Below, one piece after another: positions 20,004 to 29,180 of a stretch of 64,000 nucleotides of DNA (the first letter of the stretch is position 1; each line of letters opens with the position of its first letter). Made by a program: the position numbers and the translations under genes. The stretch is taken from contig SUYP01000013.1 of the NCBI GenBank assembly GCA_015060395.1, positions 1 to 64,000 on the forward strand, given 5' to 3'. Source of the stretch: Bacteroidales bacterium (GTDB taxonomy: Bacteria > Bacteroidota > Bacteroidia > Bacteroidales > UBA932). The notes below the pieces were generated by a model. The model was not told where the DNA came from, ran no database searches, and worked only from the letters and a program-made list of their open reading frames with translations.

Positions 20004-20600
20004 ATGAACATAGTAGTAAAACCATACGGCAGCGGACAATGCTACTGCCGTCCCGACACGACCTGGGAGAGAGAGAACAAGGACTTCTACTCTCCCGAGT
20101 GCGTCCAGGAGCTGTACTGGGCTCCGATCCTGTTTGCAAGAATATGCAAGGCAGGCAAATGCATCGGAGAGAAATTCGCATCACGATATTATGATGCGTT
20201 CAACTTCGGAGCATTGCTGTATTGCCACACCGGAGAATCAGATGAAACGGCATTCACATCTTGCGCCGACCACACTTCCCTCCTCCCGGCTCCGTTATAC
20301 AATCCGGTTGTTATGGAGAACGAAGACAACGTATATGAGGTGCGCAGGAACGGAGAAACCATTTTCGGAATTCCGAAGGTAAATTTCGCACGACAGGCAG
20401 CTTACGGAGAAAACACTTTGAAAGAAATCATAGAGGATGCTATCTGCAGCAGTTCCCGCCTCACATCACTACGCATCGGTGATTTCGTAGCGGTCGAACT
20501 GACTCCGAAGTCATTGCTCGCATCACGTGAAGAAGGAGAGGTTTCTCTGAGAGCGACCTATTGCGAAAACGAATTATACGATATCAGGATCATATTCTGA
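20004..20600 (+). CDS. Hypothetical protein, possibly FAH-fold-like at the C-terminus
   Basis: Intact 198-aa ORF spaced 4 nt after the dnaQ-like gene; SLRIGDFVAVELTPKSLLA segment resembles FAH-family ends. Confidence 0.75.
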   Translation: MNIVVKPYGSGQCYCRPDTTWERENKDFYSPECVQELYWAPILFARICKAGKCIGEKFASRYYDAFNFGALLYCHTGESDETAFTSCADHTSLLPAPLYNPVVMENEDNVYEVRRNGETIFGIPKVNFARQAAYGENTLKEIIEDAICSSSRLTSLRIGDFVAVELTPKSLLASREEGEVSLRATYCENELYDIRIIF

Positions 20601-20646
20601 CACATTGGCATTTGATTTGGAAACCATTCAGAAAATCGGATACATT

Positions 20647-21117
20647 ATGAAGACATTTTTCAAGATTGCAGCATTAGCTACATCAGTTATAATGCTTTCC
20701 ACAGCCTGCGGGAACGCCGGTGCACAGAATGACAGCAAAAGAAGCGAGGGAAATAAAGCCGTAAAGGAGCTTAACGCCAAGACCTTCAATGAAAAGGTCT
20801 ATGATATGTCAACAGAAGACCTGGTATTCCTCGGTGACAAGCCGGTGATAGTCGATTTCACTGCAAGCTGGTGCGGACCGTGCCAGAGGATCGCACCGAT
20901 TCTCGAAGAGCTGGCTGTCGAATATGCAGATCAGATCTCCATCTATAAAGTTGACATCGACAAGGAAAGAGGCCTGGCGCAGGCCTTCAACGTCAGTTCG
21001 ATCCCGGCAGTCCTCTATATTCCGGCAGACGGAGACGAACCGGTTATGACGATCGGAGCGAGGGGAAAGGAGAAATTCAAGGAGGAGATAAATAAGCTGC
21101 TGCTAGGTCAGCAATAA
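20647..21117 (+). CDS. Thioredoxin-domain protein with N-terminal signal/lipoprotein region
   Basis: VDFTASWCGPCQRIAPILEELA; signal MKTFFKIAALATSVIMLSTACG. Confidence 0.93.
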   Translation: MKTFFKIAALATSVIMLSTACGNAGAQNDSKRSEGNKAVKELNAKTFNEKVYDMSTEDLVFLGDKPVIVDFTASWCGPCQRIAPILEELAVEYADQISIYKVDIDKERGLAQAFNVSSIPAVLYIPADGDEPVMTIGARGKEKFKEEINKLLLGQQ

Positions 21118-21121
21118 GAAT

Positions 21122-21158
21122 AAAAGAAAAGGATATCGCATTGATATCCTTTTCTTTT
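21122..21158. terminator. Bidirectional intrinsic terminator between thioredoxin gene and tRNA-Thr
   Basis: Perfect 16-bp inverted repeat AAAAGAAAAGGATATC / GATATCCTTTTCTTTT, loop GCATT. Confidence 0.85.
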
Positions 21159-21160
21159 TG

Positions 21161-21233
21161 AGCCACCTATGGGATTCGAACCCACGACCTTCGCGTTACG
21201 AATGCGATGCTCTACCGACTAAGCTAAAGTGGC
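21161..21233 (-). tRNA. tRNA-Thr (anticodon CGU)
   Basis: Reverse complement GCCACTTTAGCTTAGTCGGTAGAGCATCGCATTCGTAACGCGAAGGTCGTGGGTTCGAATCCCATAGGTGGCT: 7-bp acceptor, D arm, anticodon loop TTCGTAA, T arm GGTTCGAATCC. CCA not encoded. Confidence 0.93.
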
Positions 21234-21312
21234 AACCGAAACTCCTTCTGTGAAGGGACTGCAAATATAGATATTTTTATGTAAGTTTGTACCTTGTAAA
21301 TCAAGTTTTGAG

Positions 21313-22653
21313 ATGGGAAATCATTCGGCGGATATAATTATAATAGGTGGCGGGGCCGCTGGCCTTATGGCAGGTGCTGGCGCTGCAGGTCGTTATGCGG
21401 AAAATGGCATTGACGGAAAGGTCATCATTCTTGAAAAGATGCCCAGACCGGGAAGAAAGATAATGATCACAGGCAAAGGCAGATGCAATTTCACTAATGT
21501 CAAGGCCTGGAACGAATTCAGCAGCCATATTCATCCGAAGCCGAATTTTCTGAAGCACTCCTTTTATAATCTGACCTCTGAAGGGATGATTTCCTTTCTG
21601 GAAAGCAACGGTATGGAAAGCGTAGTCGAACGAGGCGACCGTGCCTTTCCGGCATCACATCTTGCTTCGGATGTTGTGGATACCCTGGTACGGGCTGCAG
21701 AGCAGGCAGGTGCAGAACTTTGCTGCAACAAGGAAGTATCCCTCTGCATATCAGAAAGTTCCGATGACACAGAAACACTTTTCCGGATCAGATGTAAAGA
21801 CGGGAGTCAATACTCGTGCAGAAAGCTCATAATATGTACAGGAGGTATGTCATATCCGAAAACAGGCTCTACTGGAGACGGCTACAGATGGGCAGGGGCT
21901 ATGGGACATTCGGTCAGACCTTTATTTCCGTCCCTTACCGCAATCGTCCCTCGGGGATATAAAGAAGATGTGCAGAACGCTCCGGACTCCAAAGGACATA
22001 TTCATCGCAGCACCCCTCTGACAGAAACAGGATCAAGCTTATGCGGAAATCAGCTTAAGAATGTAGGACTCAGCCTGTACATAGACGGCAATATGGTTCA
22101 GGATGAGTTCGGAGACCTTGATTTCACAGACGGAGGAATAGAAGGACCTATAGGATTCAAGGTAAGCAGGAGATGCGTCAATGCTGTCATAAACGGATCA
22201 AAGGCAAGTATCTCTATCGACCTTAAGCCTGCTGTGGAAACCGAAGATCTGACAGTGAGGATCACGACTCTGTGGAACGAAATCTCAAAAGACAAGAAGA
22301 ATGCGGCCAAAGCATATAAGGACAGATTCAGAATCCTACTTGCAAAGGTTCTTCCTATGTCCCTCATTCCGGCATTCCTGAAACTCAATCCGAATATTGA
22401 CCATAAGTCATTAGCTAAGAGTCTGAAGGACTGGAAATTCGAAATAAGCGGATATGTCGGATATGAAAGATCCGTGATCACGGCAGGAGGAGTCAGCCTG
22501 GACGAGATCACCGCCAAGACTATGGAATCCAAGCTGATACCGGGACTGTATTTTGCAGGAGAGGTTCTGGACCTTGACGCCGACACCGGAGGATATAATC
22601 TCCAGACCGCTTTCTCCACCGGATATCTTGCAGGAATATCAGCGGCTAAATGA
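21313..22653 (+). CDS. HI0933-like NAD(P)/FAD-dependent oxidoreductase
   Basis: IIIIGGGAAGLMAG, MPRPGRKIMITGKGRCNFTN, AGGVSLDEITAKTMESKLIPGLYFAGEVLDLDADTGGYNLQ. Confidence 0.93.
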   Translation: MGNHSADIIIIGGGAAGLMAGAGAAGRYAENGIDGKVIILEKMPRPGRKIMITGKGRCNFTNVKAWNEFSSHIHPKPNFLKHSFYNLTSEGMISFLESNGMESVVERGDRAFPASHLASDVVDTLVRAAEQAGAELCCNKEVSLCISESSDDTETLFRIRCKDGSQYSCRKLIICTGGMSYPKTGSTGDGYRWAGAMGHSVRPLFPSLTAIVPRGYKEDVQNAPDSKGHIHRSTPLTETGSSLCGNQLKNVGLSLYIDGNMVQDEFGDLDFTDGGIEGPIGFKVSRRCVNAVINGSKASISIDLKPAVETEDLTVRITTLWNEISKDKKNAAKAYKDRFRILLAKVLPMSLIPAFLKLNPNIDHKSLAKSLKDWKFEISGYVGYERSVITAGGVSLDEITAKTMESKLIPGLYFAGEVLDLDADTGGYNLQTAFSTGYLAGISAAK

Positions 22654-24061
22654 CACCGGAACCGAGCATTTCCTCTCCGTCATACCAGGCTGCGAACTGT
22701 CCCGGAGTGATTCCCCTTTGAGGAGCATCGAACAATATGTACATACCGTTCGCACGCATTATCAGAGTCGCATCCTGGAGCGGCTGGCGATAGCGGATAC
22801 GCACACGATAGCGTCTCATTTCACCCGGAAGCATTTCAAGGTCTTCACGGATCCAGTGGATTTCCGACGGATCTATACGCAGACAGCTGCGTGACAATCC
22901 CTTATGCGTATGGCCCTCACCGACATAGATCAGGTTGCGGGGGATATCTGTCTCAATGACAAATATAGAATCTTTGTGCCCGCCTATGTTGAGGCCTTTT
23001 CTCTGTCCTATAGTATAGAACTGCGCCCCGTCGTGCCTGCCGACGATCCTGCCGTATGGATTCTCCTTATACCTGGTCTTCTTGATGTGCTTGCGCCCGC
23101 TGCGGTATGTTTCGGTCTCGAACCTTATATCGTATGACACCGGATGGGAAAGCTTCATAAGCTGTTCATCTGAAAGAGCCCCTATCTTCTCCGGATCGAA
23201 AGGACAACCCTTGGATACCGAAGGCACAGCCTTGTCTTCTGAAACATAATCGGTAATCATCTTTACCTCTGACTCGCCATCCTTGAGAAGGGATGACAGG
23301 GTCCGGGTCATATACGCATATTGCTCATTATCAGCATAATATGCATCATACACTTCTATTACGTCACCCTCGCAAGGCTTAAGTTTCTGCTGAAGGAAGG
23401 TAGGAAGATCGACCTTGCCTACAAAACAAATACCCTGGGAATCCTTCTTGTCTGCTGATGGAAGGTCGGCCTCACGAGCCAGTCTGCGCACCTCCGGCTT
23501 TACGATATCCCCGATAGGAAACATCGCCCTGGAAAGCTGATCCTGACTGAGCTGGCAGAGGAAATAGCTTTGATCCTTGTTCGGATCGGTTCCTGCAAGA
23601 ATACGGTGAATCGTCCTGCCCTCGGCATCCTGAACAGTCTCCTTCCTGCAGTAATGGCCCGTGGCCACATAATCGGCTCCAAGCTTTCTGGCACATTCGA
23701 GGAATGCATCGAACTTGATTTCCCTATTGCACAGGACATCAGGATTCGGAGTCCTTCCCTTCTCATATTCGTCGAACATATAATCCACCACTCTCTGTCT
23801 GTATTCCTTGCTCAGATCGACAAAATAAAACGGGATACCGATCTTTCGGGCGACCATCTCCGCGACAAACCTGTCCTCCTCCCATTCGCAGTCACCGTGC
23901 AATGTCGTGGAAGCATCGTGCCAGTTCTGCATAAACAAGGCGAACACATCATAGCCCTGCTGCTTGAGAAGAAGAGCTGCGACACTGGAATCAACACCTC
24001 CGGAAAGCCCGATACATACCTTTATCTGTCCGTTATCTGCCATATTATGAGACATTTTCAA
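22646..24061 (-). CDS. mnmA: tRNA-specific 2-thiouridylase MnmA
   Basis: CIGLSGGVDSSVAALLLKQQGYDV, CNREIKFDAFL, DQSYFLC, SQGICFVGK motifs; overlaps the convergent upstream gene by 8 bp. Confidence 0.95.
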   Translation of the reverse strand: MKMSHNMADNGQIKVCIGLSGGVDSSVAALLLKQQGYDVFALFMQNWHDASTTLHGDCEWEEDRFVAEMVARKIGIPFYFVDLSKEYRQRVVDYMFDEYEKGRTPNPDVLCNREIKFDAFLECARKLGADYVATGHYCRKETVQDAEGRTIHRILAGTDPNKDQSYFLCQLSQDQLSRAMFPIGDIVKPEVRRLAREADLPSADKKDSQGICFVGKVDLPTFLQQKLKPCEGDVIEVYDAYYADNEQYAYMTRTLSSLLKDGESEVKMITDYVSEDKAVPSVSKGCPFDPEKIGALSDEQLMKLSHPVSYDIRFETETYRSGRKHIKKTRYKENPYGRIVGRHDGAQFYTIGQRKGLNIGGHKDSIFVIETDIPRNLIYVGEGHTHKGLSRSCLRIDPSEIHWIREDLEMLPGEMRRYRVRIRYRQPLQDATLIMRANGMYILFDAPQRGITPGQFAAWYDGEEMLGSGVI

Positions 24062-24111
24062 AAAATGTATTATATTTGTAAAGTCTGCAAATATAACTTA
24101 ATTGCATTTTT

Positions 24112-24585
24112 ATGACAAGTAAAGAAATAAAAATCGCCTACATCGAATATGAATCTCTCGATCAGCTTGACCCGCAGGACCGCGAGCTCGCAGAAGCTGC
24201 CATAGAGGCGACGAAGGGGTCATACGCCCCATATTCGGGATTCAATGTCGGAGCGGCCGTACGTCTGGACACCGGAGAAATTGTCAAGGGTGCCAATCAG
24301 GAAAACGCGGCATACCCATCCGGATTATGCGCAGAAAGAACAGCAATGTTCTATGCATCAGCCACTTACCCCGACAGTATAATCGAATCGATTGCCGTCA
24401 CAGCAAGCCAGAACGGCATTCTCTGCGACAGCCCTGCAAGTCCTTGCGGAGCCTGCAGACAGGTTATGGCTCAGTATCAGACCAAGGGAGGCAGACCTAT
24501 GTCCATCATTCTTGTAGGTGGGAAAAAGATATGGAAATTCGATAAGGTTGACGATCTCCTGCCGCTGATTTTCGACAGTATATGA
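24112..24585 (+). CDS. cdd: Cytidine deaminase
   Basis: YSGFNVGAAV, CAERTAMFYA, PCGACRQVMAQY. Confidence 0.95.
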   Translation: MTSKEIKIAYIEYESLDQLDPQDRELAEAAIEATKGSYAPYSGFNVGAAVRLDTGEIVKGANQENAAYPSGLCAERTAMFYASATYPDSIIESIAVTASQNGILCDSPASPCGACRQVMAQYQTKGGRPMSIILVGGKKIWKFDKVDDLLPLIFDSI

Positions 24586-24611
24586 TTCCCCATCGTATAT
24601 AGACGAAAAAA

Positions 24612-24708
24612 GGGAAAGCTTGATACATCGCACCGCTACGACCTCCTACCCTTGCTGCGGTCAAGCCCTGGGGGAATTCAGAGGGAGCTGGTCGTGTATG
24701 ACTTTCCC
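24612..24708 (-). ncRNA. ffs: Bacterial small SRP RNA (4.5S-type)
   Basis: Minus strand GGGAAAGTCATACACGACCAGCTCCCTCTGAATTCCCCCAGGGCTTGACCGCAGCAAGGGTAGGAGGTCGTAGCGGTGCGATGTATCAAGCTTTCCC: closing GGGAAAG/CTTTCCC, SRP domain-IV-like CAGG...AGCA internal loop, followed by TTTTTT. Confidence 0.87.
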
Positions 24709-24713
24709 GAATG

Positions 24714-24744
24714 CAAAGGTAGTCATTTTTTCGTGACGTGCAAA
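24714..24744 (-). promoter_or_regulatory. SRP RNA promoter TTTG-N19-TACCTTTG
   Basis: caaaggta at 24714-24721 and caaa at 24741-24744 (minus strand TTTG, 19 nt, TACCTTTG); RNA 5' end lies 6 nt downstream. Confidence 0.82.
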
Positions 24745-24856
24745 AATCTTTTAGCCTTTTTGACAATCCACCGCTACATTGGCATAGTATCTGATGTGAG
24801 CTGTAACAAATCAGACGCACAGGCGTCTATTGTAAAACGACTAAACAAACTGACAA

Positions 24857-27751
24857 ATGAAACGAATTCTGATTCTGCTGTGCCTTACAGCCACGGCACT
24901 GTCTCTTTCTGCGCAAAGGACAATCTCCTACGATATGATCCAGCGCAACCGCAATCTCAACGTCAAGCTCACACTGAAGGATTCCAAGACCTCAGACCCG
25001 ATCAGCTGGGCTTCAGTCTATCTTGTTCCGGATGGCGACACTACAATCACTCATTTCGCCCTTTCTGATGACAAAGGTGATGTCCTGATAGAAGATGTGC
25101 CGACCGGCAAATATGAGCTGAATGCCGAAATGATCGGCTATCTACCTTATAAAAAGACATATACATTCAAAGGATGGGAATTTGATGCCGGCATCATAAA
25201 GCTCGAAGAGAATCCCGAATATCTCGATGCGGCCACGGTTTCGGCTGTAGGCAATGCCATTACGGTCAAGAAAGATACCATAGAATTCAATGCATCCTCT
25301 TTCAAGGTGGGCGAAAATGCTATGCTGGAGGACCTTTTGAAGAAAATGCCGGGAATGGAAGTCAGCGAGGACGGCACCGTCACCCTAAACGGTGAGAAGA
25401 TAGACAAGATCACGGTCGGAGGAAAGACCTTCTTCTTCAATGATCCTAATGCCGCCCTGAAGAATCTTCCGGCAAAGATCGTTGACAAGATCAAGGTGGT
25501 GGACAAGACCAAGGACGACGCCGAGGTAAAAGGAATCGTGACCAAGGATGACAAGGAGAAGGTGATGGACGTAGAGCTGAAGGAAGAATTCACCAAGGGA
25601 TGGTACGGAAATGCCAAGTTCGGAGCCGGTTCTACGCTCACTCCCGAAACCGAAGACAAGCTGATCGACGACCGAGGCCTCCTGTACAACGGCAATGCAA
25701 TGGTGACAGGCTATACAGAAAAAGACCAGGTGGTATTCATCGGAAATGCATATAATGCTATGGAACCAGGAGGAGGAACCATAACCTATTATAGCGGAAA
25801 TGATGATGCAGACAAAGACTTCAACAGTCTGGGTGGCCTTGACCGTAACGCCAAAACCGGCATAAACTACAATACCGAAAGGATAAAAGGTACGGAAAGC
25901 AATCTTTCCGTCACATACGACAACAATGGAAAGGTAGCGAGCCAGAGATCATCACGGACTTCCTATCAGCCCAACAGCCCCGACCTCACGACAGAAAGTG
26001 CATATAATGCGACCGGTACCCAGAACCGGTTCGGCGGGACATTCAACGTGCAGTCCAAGAAGAACGACAAATATCATTTTCATTTCAGGCAAAGCGTTTT
26101 TTACGGAACGGAAAGCATTTCATCCGGAAACACTTCCGCCACGGGTAACGGATCCGACAATCTGAATACCTCCACCTCCGCTTCATCATCCTTTGCCAGA
26201 AAATTCGATGCGGACGGAATGATATACGGAGGATTCAAGAAACTAGGCAAGGAACGCAGGACCCTCTCTGCAAGCTTCTATTACAGCCTCGGCAATACCG
26301 ACAAAGACATCAAGGAAGTTTCCGAGCTGTCCGTCAAAGGCGACCGCACATTGAAGGATCTCACCTACGACGCAGACAGATTGAGATATACCCTCAACGG
26401 TTCGATTTCATACAGTGAGCCGATCGGTGAAAAATGGACGGTGCAGGCCGCTGTCGGCACAGGCTACAATGTATCCGAAAATGCCAAGGACGCATTCAAC
26501 CCGGACGGCACGAAAAACGACTATTATTCTTCTATATCAGATAATTACTACATAGAAAACGCCGGTATGCTGATAGCCCAGTGGAAGAATGACACGACCG
26601 ACATCCAGTTCGGAATAAGAGCCGACCTCAAGAAGAACGAAGTTAAGGCGAAGTCGCTGGGGATCGAGACAATCACGGGAAAGGACGAATGGATATTCAA
26701 CTGGTCTCCTTTCGGCAGCATTGAATATGAAAAGAATACGACCAGCCTTTATGCGGCATATTACGGATATGCCAACCAGCCATCTGCTTCTATGCTCAAC
26801 CCGGTACTGGACATATCCAATCCGATACAGATCACCACAGGCAACATATATCTGAAGCCATCCTACCAGCACGGCCTGTATTCGTCTTTTTCCACCAACA
26901 ACAGAGAAACCTTCTCTTTCATCAACGTCTATCTCAATGCGTCACTGACGACCAGGAACACGGTATATGCGAGCTGGATAGATGAGGCCGGCATCAGATA
27001 CGCCGTGCCTGTGAACTCAATGAAGCCACAGAGTTCTGCATCAATGCATCTTTCCTACAACAGACCGATAGGAAAAGAGCGCAGATTCACTTTCACGGCC
27101 TCAGGAAATGCATCCATTTCCGGCAATACAAGCTACCAGGCAAAAACCAGACTGAGCGGGCTGGACACTCAGAACTTCGACTACTATGCCTTTATGAACG
27201 ACTTCTGGGGAGATTCCGACGGCAACCTTTTTTACAGTGGTGACAGCGGTTTTTCAGAAAGCCGCACAGGATCATTCAACTGGGGACTTTCCCTCAATCT
27301 GAAATACAGCATAGAAAAGCTTGACGTGACTGCAGGAGCCCGCACCAACAACAGCATCTCGAAGTATTCTCTGGATCCCTCAGCCGATATGAACACCTGG
27401 AACAGTACTGCATTCATTAATGCCCTTTATCAGCCTGGGAAAGACTGGGAGATCGGCAGCAACCTCGCGTACCGCTTCTACAACGGCTACAGTGCCGGAT
27501 TCGGAAAGCCGGAATGGATGTGGAATATGAGCGTGAGCAAAAGCATAAAAGGCATAACGCTGAGCCTCAAGGCTGAAGACATCCTCAACCAGACACGAAG
27601 TCTCAGACGCATCACCTCGGCAGAATACAAGGAGGACGTCTATAACAATGTGCTGGGAAGGTTCTTCCTTTTCAGCGTATCATTCAATTTCGGTAAAATG
27701 AATTCGAAAAAGAACAGTAATGTGGAAAACGCTATGTGGAATATGATGTAA
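24857..27751 (+). CDS. TonB-dependent-receptor-like outer membrane beta-barrel protein with N-terminal carboxypeptidase-regulatory-like domain
   Basis: Signal peptide, DPISWASVYLVPDGD...GKYELNAEMIGYLPY CarboxypepD-like domain, plug-like LLKKMPGMEVSEDGTVTLNGEKIDKITVGGKTFF, aromatic-rich barrel. Confidence 0.88.
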   Translation: MKRILILLCLTATALSLSAQRTISYDMIQRNRNLNVKLTLKDSKTSDPISWASVYLVPDGDTTITHFALSDDKGDVLIEDVPTGKYELNAEMIGYLPYKKTYTFKGWEFDAGIIKLEENPEYLDAATVSAVGNAITVKKDTIEFNASSFKVGENAMLEDLLKKMPGMEVSEDGTVTLNGEKIDKITVGGKTFFFNDPNAALKNLPAKIVDKIKVVDKTKDDAEVKGIVTKDDKEKVMDVELKEEFTKGWYGNAKFGAGSTLTPETEDKLIDDRGLLYNGNAMVTGYTEKDQVVFIGNAYNAMEPGGGTITYYSGNDDADKDFNSLGGLDRNAKTGINYNTERIKGTESNLSVTYDNNGKVASQRSSRTSYQPNSPDLTTESAYNATGTQNRFGGTFNVQSKKNDKYHFHFRQSVFYGTESISSGNTSATGNGSDNLNTSTSASSSFARKFDADGMIYGGFKKLGKERRTLSASFYYSLGNTDKDIKEVSELSVKGDRTLKDLTYDADRLRYTLNGSISYSEPIGEKWTVQAAVGTGYNVSENAKDAFNPDGTKNDYYSSISDNYYIENAGMLIAQWKNDTTDIQFGIRADLKKNEVKAKSLGIETITGKDEWIFNWSPFGSIEYEKNTTSLYAAYYGYANQPSASMLNPVLDISNPIQITTGNIYLKPSYQHGLYSSFSTNNRETFSFINVYLNASLTTRNTVYASWIDEAGIRYAVPVNSMKPQSSASMHLSYNRPIGKERRFTFTASGNASISGNTSYQAKTRLSGLDTQNFDYYAFMNDFWGDSDGNLFYSGDSGFSESRTGSFNWGLSLNLKYSIEKLDVTAGARTNNSISKYSLDPSADMNTWNSTAFINALYQPGKDWEIGSNLAYRFYNGYSAGFGKPEWMWNMSVSKSIKGITLSLKAEDILNQTRSLRRITSAEYKEDVYNNVLGRFFLFSVSFNFGKMNSKKNSNVENAMWNMM

Positions 27752-27808
27752 ATAAAATTTCTTGGGTATATTTGCAGAATCATTGATAACCCGTTAAACA
27801 ACTGAAAT

Positions 27809-28516
27809 ATGAAAACACTCTTTAAAGTCATCGTTGCGGCAGCGGCTCTCCTCATTGCAGGACAGAACGCATCTGCACAGCTTGGAATACACGCAGGATA
27901 TTCACGTCCTGATTATGTCCTTCACCTTACAGATTTCCTTGAAAACCAGAGAATAAACTCAAACGGAATGTATGCAGGTGTTGACTATGACATCAACATC
28001 GTCGGCGGACTCTCTGTACAGCCGGGTCTGTTCTGGTCATTCGAATATGCGGAAAGAAGCCTCCTTCAGGTGCTTAAAGTCAGCCTCAACGACCACAGGC
28101 TCACCCTTCCAGTTCATCTGAAGTACAGTTTCGATGTGGCTGAGTCGGTAAAGATATATGCATTCGGCGGCCCGAAGCTTTCTATGGGTCTCGTTTCTCA
28201 GGCCGGCTTAGGCCTCGGCCTTGATCTTTTCGATGCAAAGGTGAAATATGACCTTTATAGCGGAAAGCTGAACGTAAACAGTTCTCAGGTGACTGAAAAG
28301 ATCGAAGATCTGCTCGACTATCAGTTTGAAAACGGAGTGGCGATGAACCGCTTTGACGTCCAGCTAGGCGTAGGACTCGGCATCCAGCTTATGGATCATT
28401 TCGAGCTTAAGGCAGGATATGACTGGGGAATGCTCAATCTGGTCAGAGTAAACCTCACCCAGAGCGACTCCTACAAGAAGGACTTCTTCTATGTGGGCGT
28501 CGGATATAGATTCTAG
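27809..28516 (+). CDS. Outer membrane beta-barrel protein (PorT/OmpA-like barrel)
   Basis: Signal peptide MKTLFKVIVAAAALLIAGQNASAQ and barrel ending GVGYRF. Confidence 0.83.
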   Translation: MKTLFKVIVAAAALLIAGQNASAQLGIHAGYSRPDYVLHLTDFLENQRINSNGMYAGVDYDINIVGGLSVQPGLFWSFEYAERSLLQVLKVSLNDHRLTLPVHLKYSFDVAESVKIYAFGGPKLSMGLVSQAGLGLGLDLFDAKVKYDLYSGKLNVNSSQVTEKIEDLLDYQFENGVAMNRFDVQLGVGLGIQLMDHFELKAGYDWGMLNLVRVNLTQSDSYKKDFFYVGVGYRF

Positions 28517-28718
28517 ACCAATATTCTGGCACAGCCTTTGAATATAAGCAGAATAGGAAAATTCAATTACTTTAACGGATAGACACTATTCTGCTGATGT
28601 CCCCACATCAACATAATAAATCTGAATGGAAGTATGAAGCTATCATACTTCCTTCTGATTTGTTATAGTACTATTTGCATAATGATACGTCATATTGATG
28701 AACCAAACATAAATTTGA

Positions 28719-29105
28719 ATGAAACGGATACTGACAATTATTTTTGCTCTCGCTGCACTTGCAGCCTGCAACCCTGACGACAAACTCCCTGAGTTCAACC
28801 CATCGGACCTGCCGCAGACCAAATGGAAAGGCGAACTTAAATTCTATGAAGCTGACAGACTTAAAAGTTCATCCTCTGTCACATTGAGGTTCGACACATC
28901 CTCTTCCGGTGAATTCTTCCAGAAAAGGACTGGAGCCGGCTCGAAAGAGAACTATGATTTCGGATATTCCGTCCAGGGAAAGACCATCACCTTCGACTGT
29001 CCGGTGATAAGCGGTTCGTGGAGTGTCTCAAACTATAATTCCAACACGATGAAGCTCACCCTCGAGCCTTCGAAAAACGGAGTGATGACTCTGTCAATCA
29101 AATAA
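28719..29105 (+). CDS. Small lipoprotein, hypothetical
   Basis: Lipobox LAALAAC-NPDDK; 128 aa. Confidence 0.75.
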   Translation: MKRILTIIFALAALAACNPDDKLPEFNPSDLPQTKWKGELKFYEADRLKSSSSVTLRFDTSSSGEFFQKRTGAGSKENYDFGYSVQGKTITFDCPVISGSWSVSNYNSNTMKLTLEPSKNGVMTLSIK

Positions 29106-29180
29106 ATACAGTCCAAAGATCAGTTAAGATTGCGGTTATTACGTGAATTTGCTTATTTTTGCGGTTTAAAAGCCAATTAA

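Noticed and set aside
24652-25068. 138-aa plus-strand ORF
   Set aside because: Overlaps the SRP RNA, its promoter and the start of the outer membrane protein gene in another frame.
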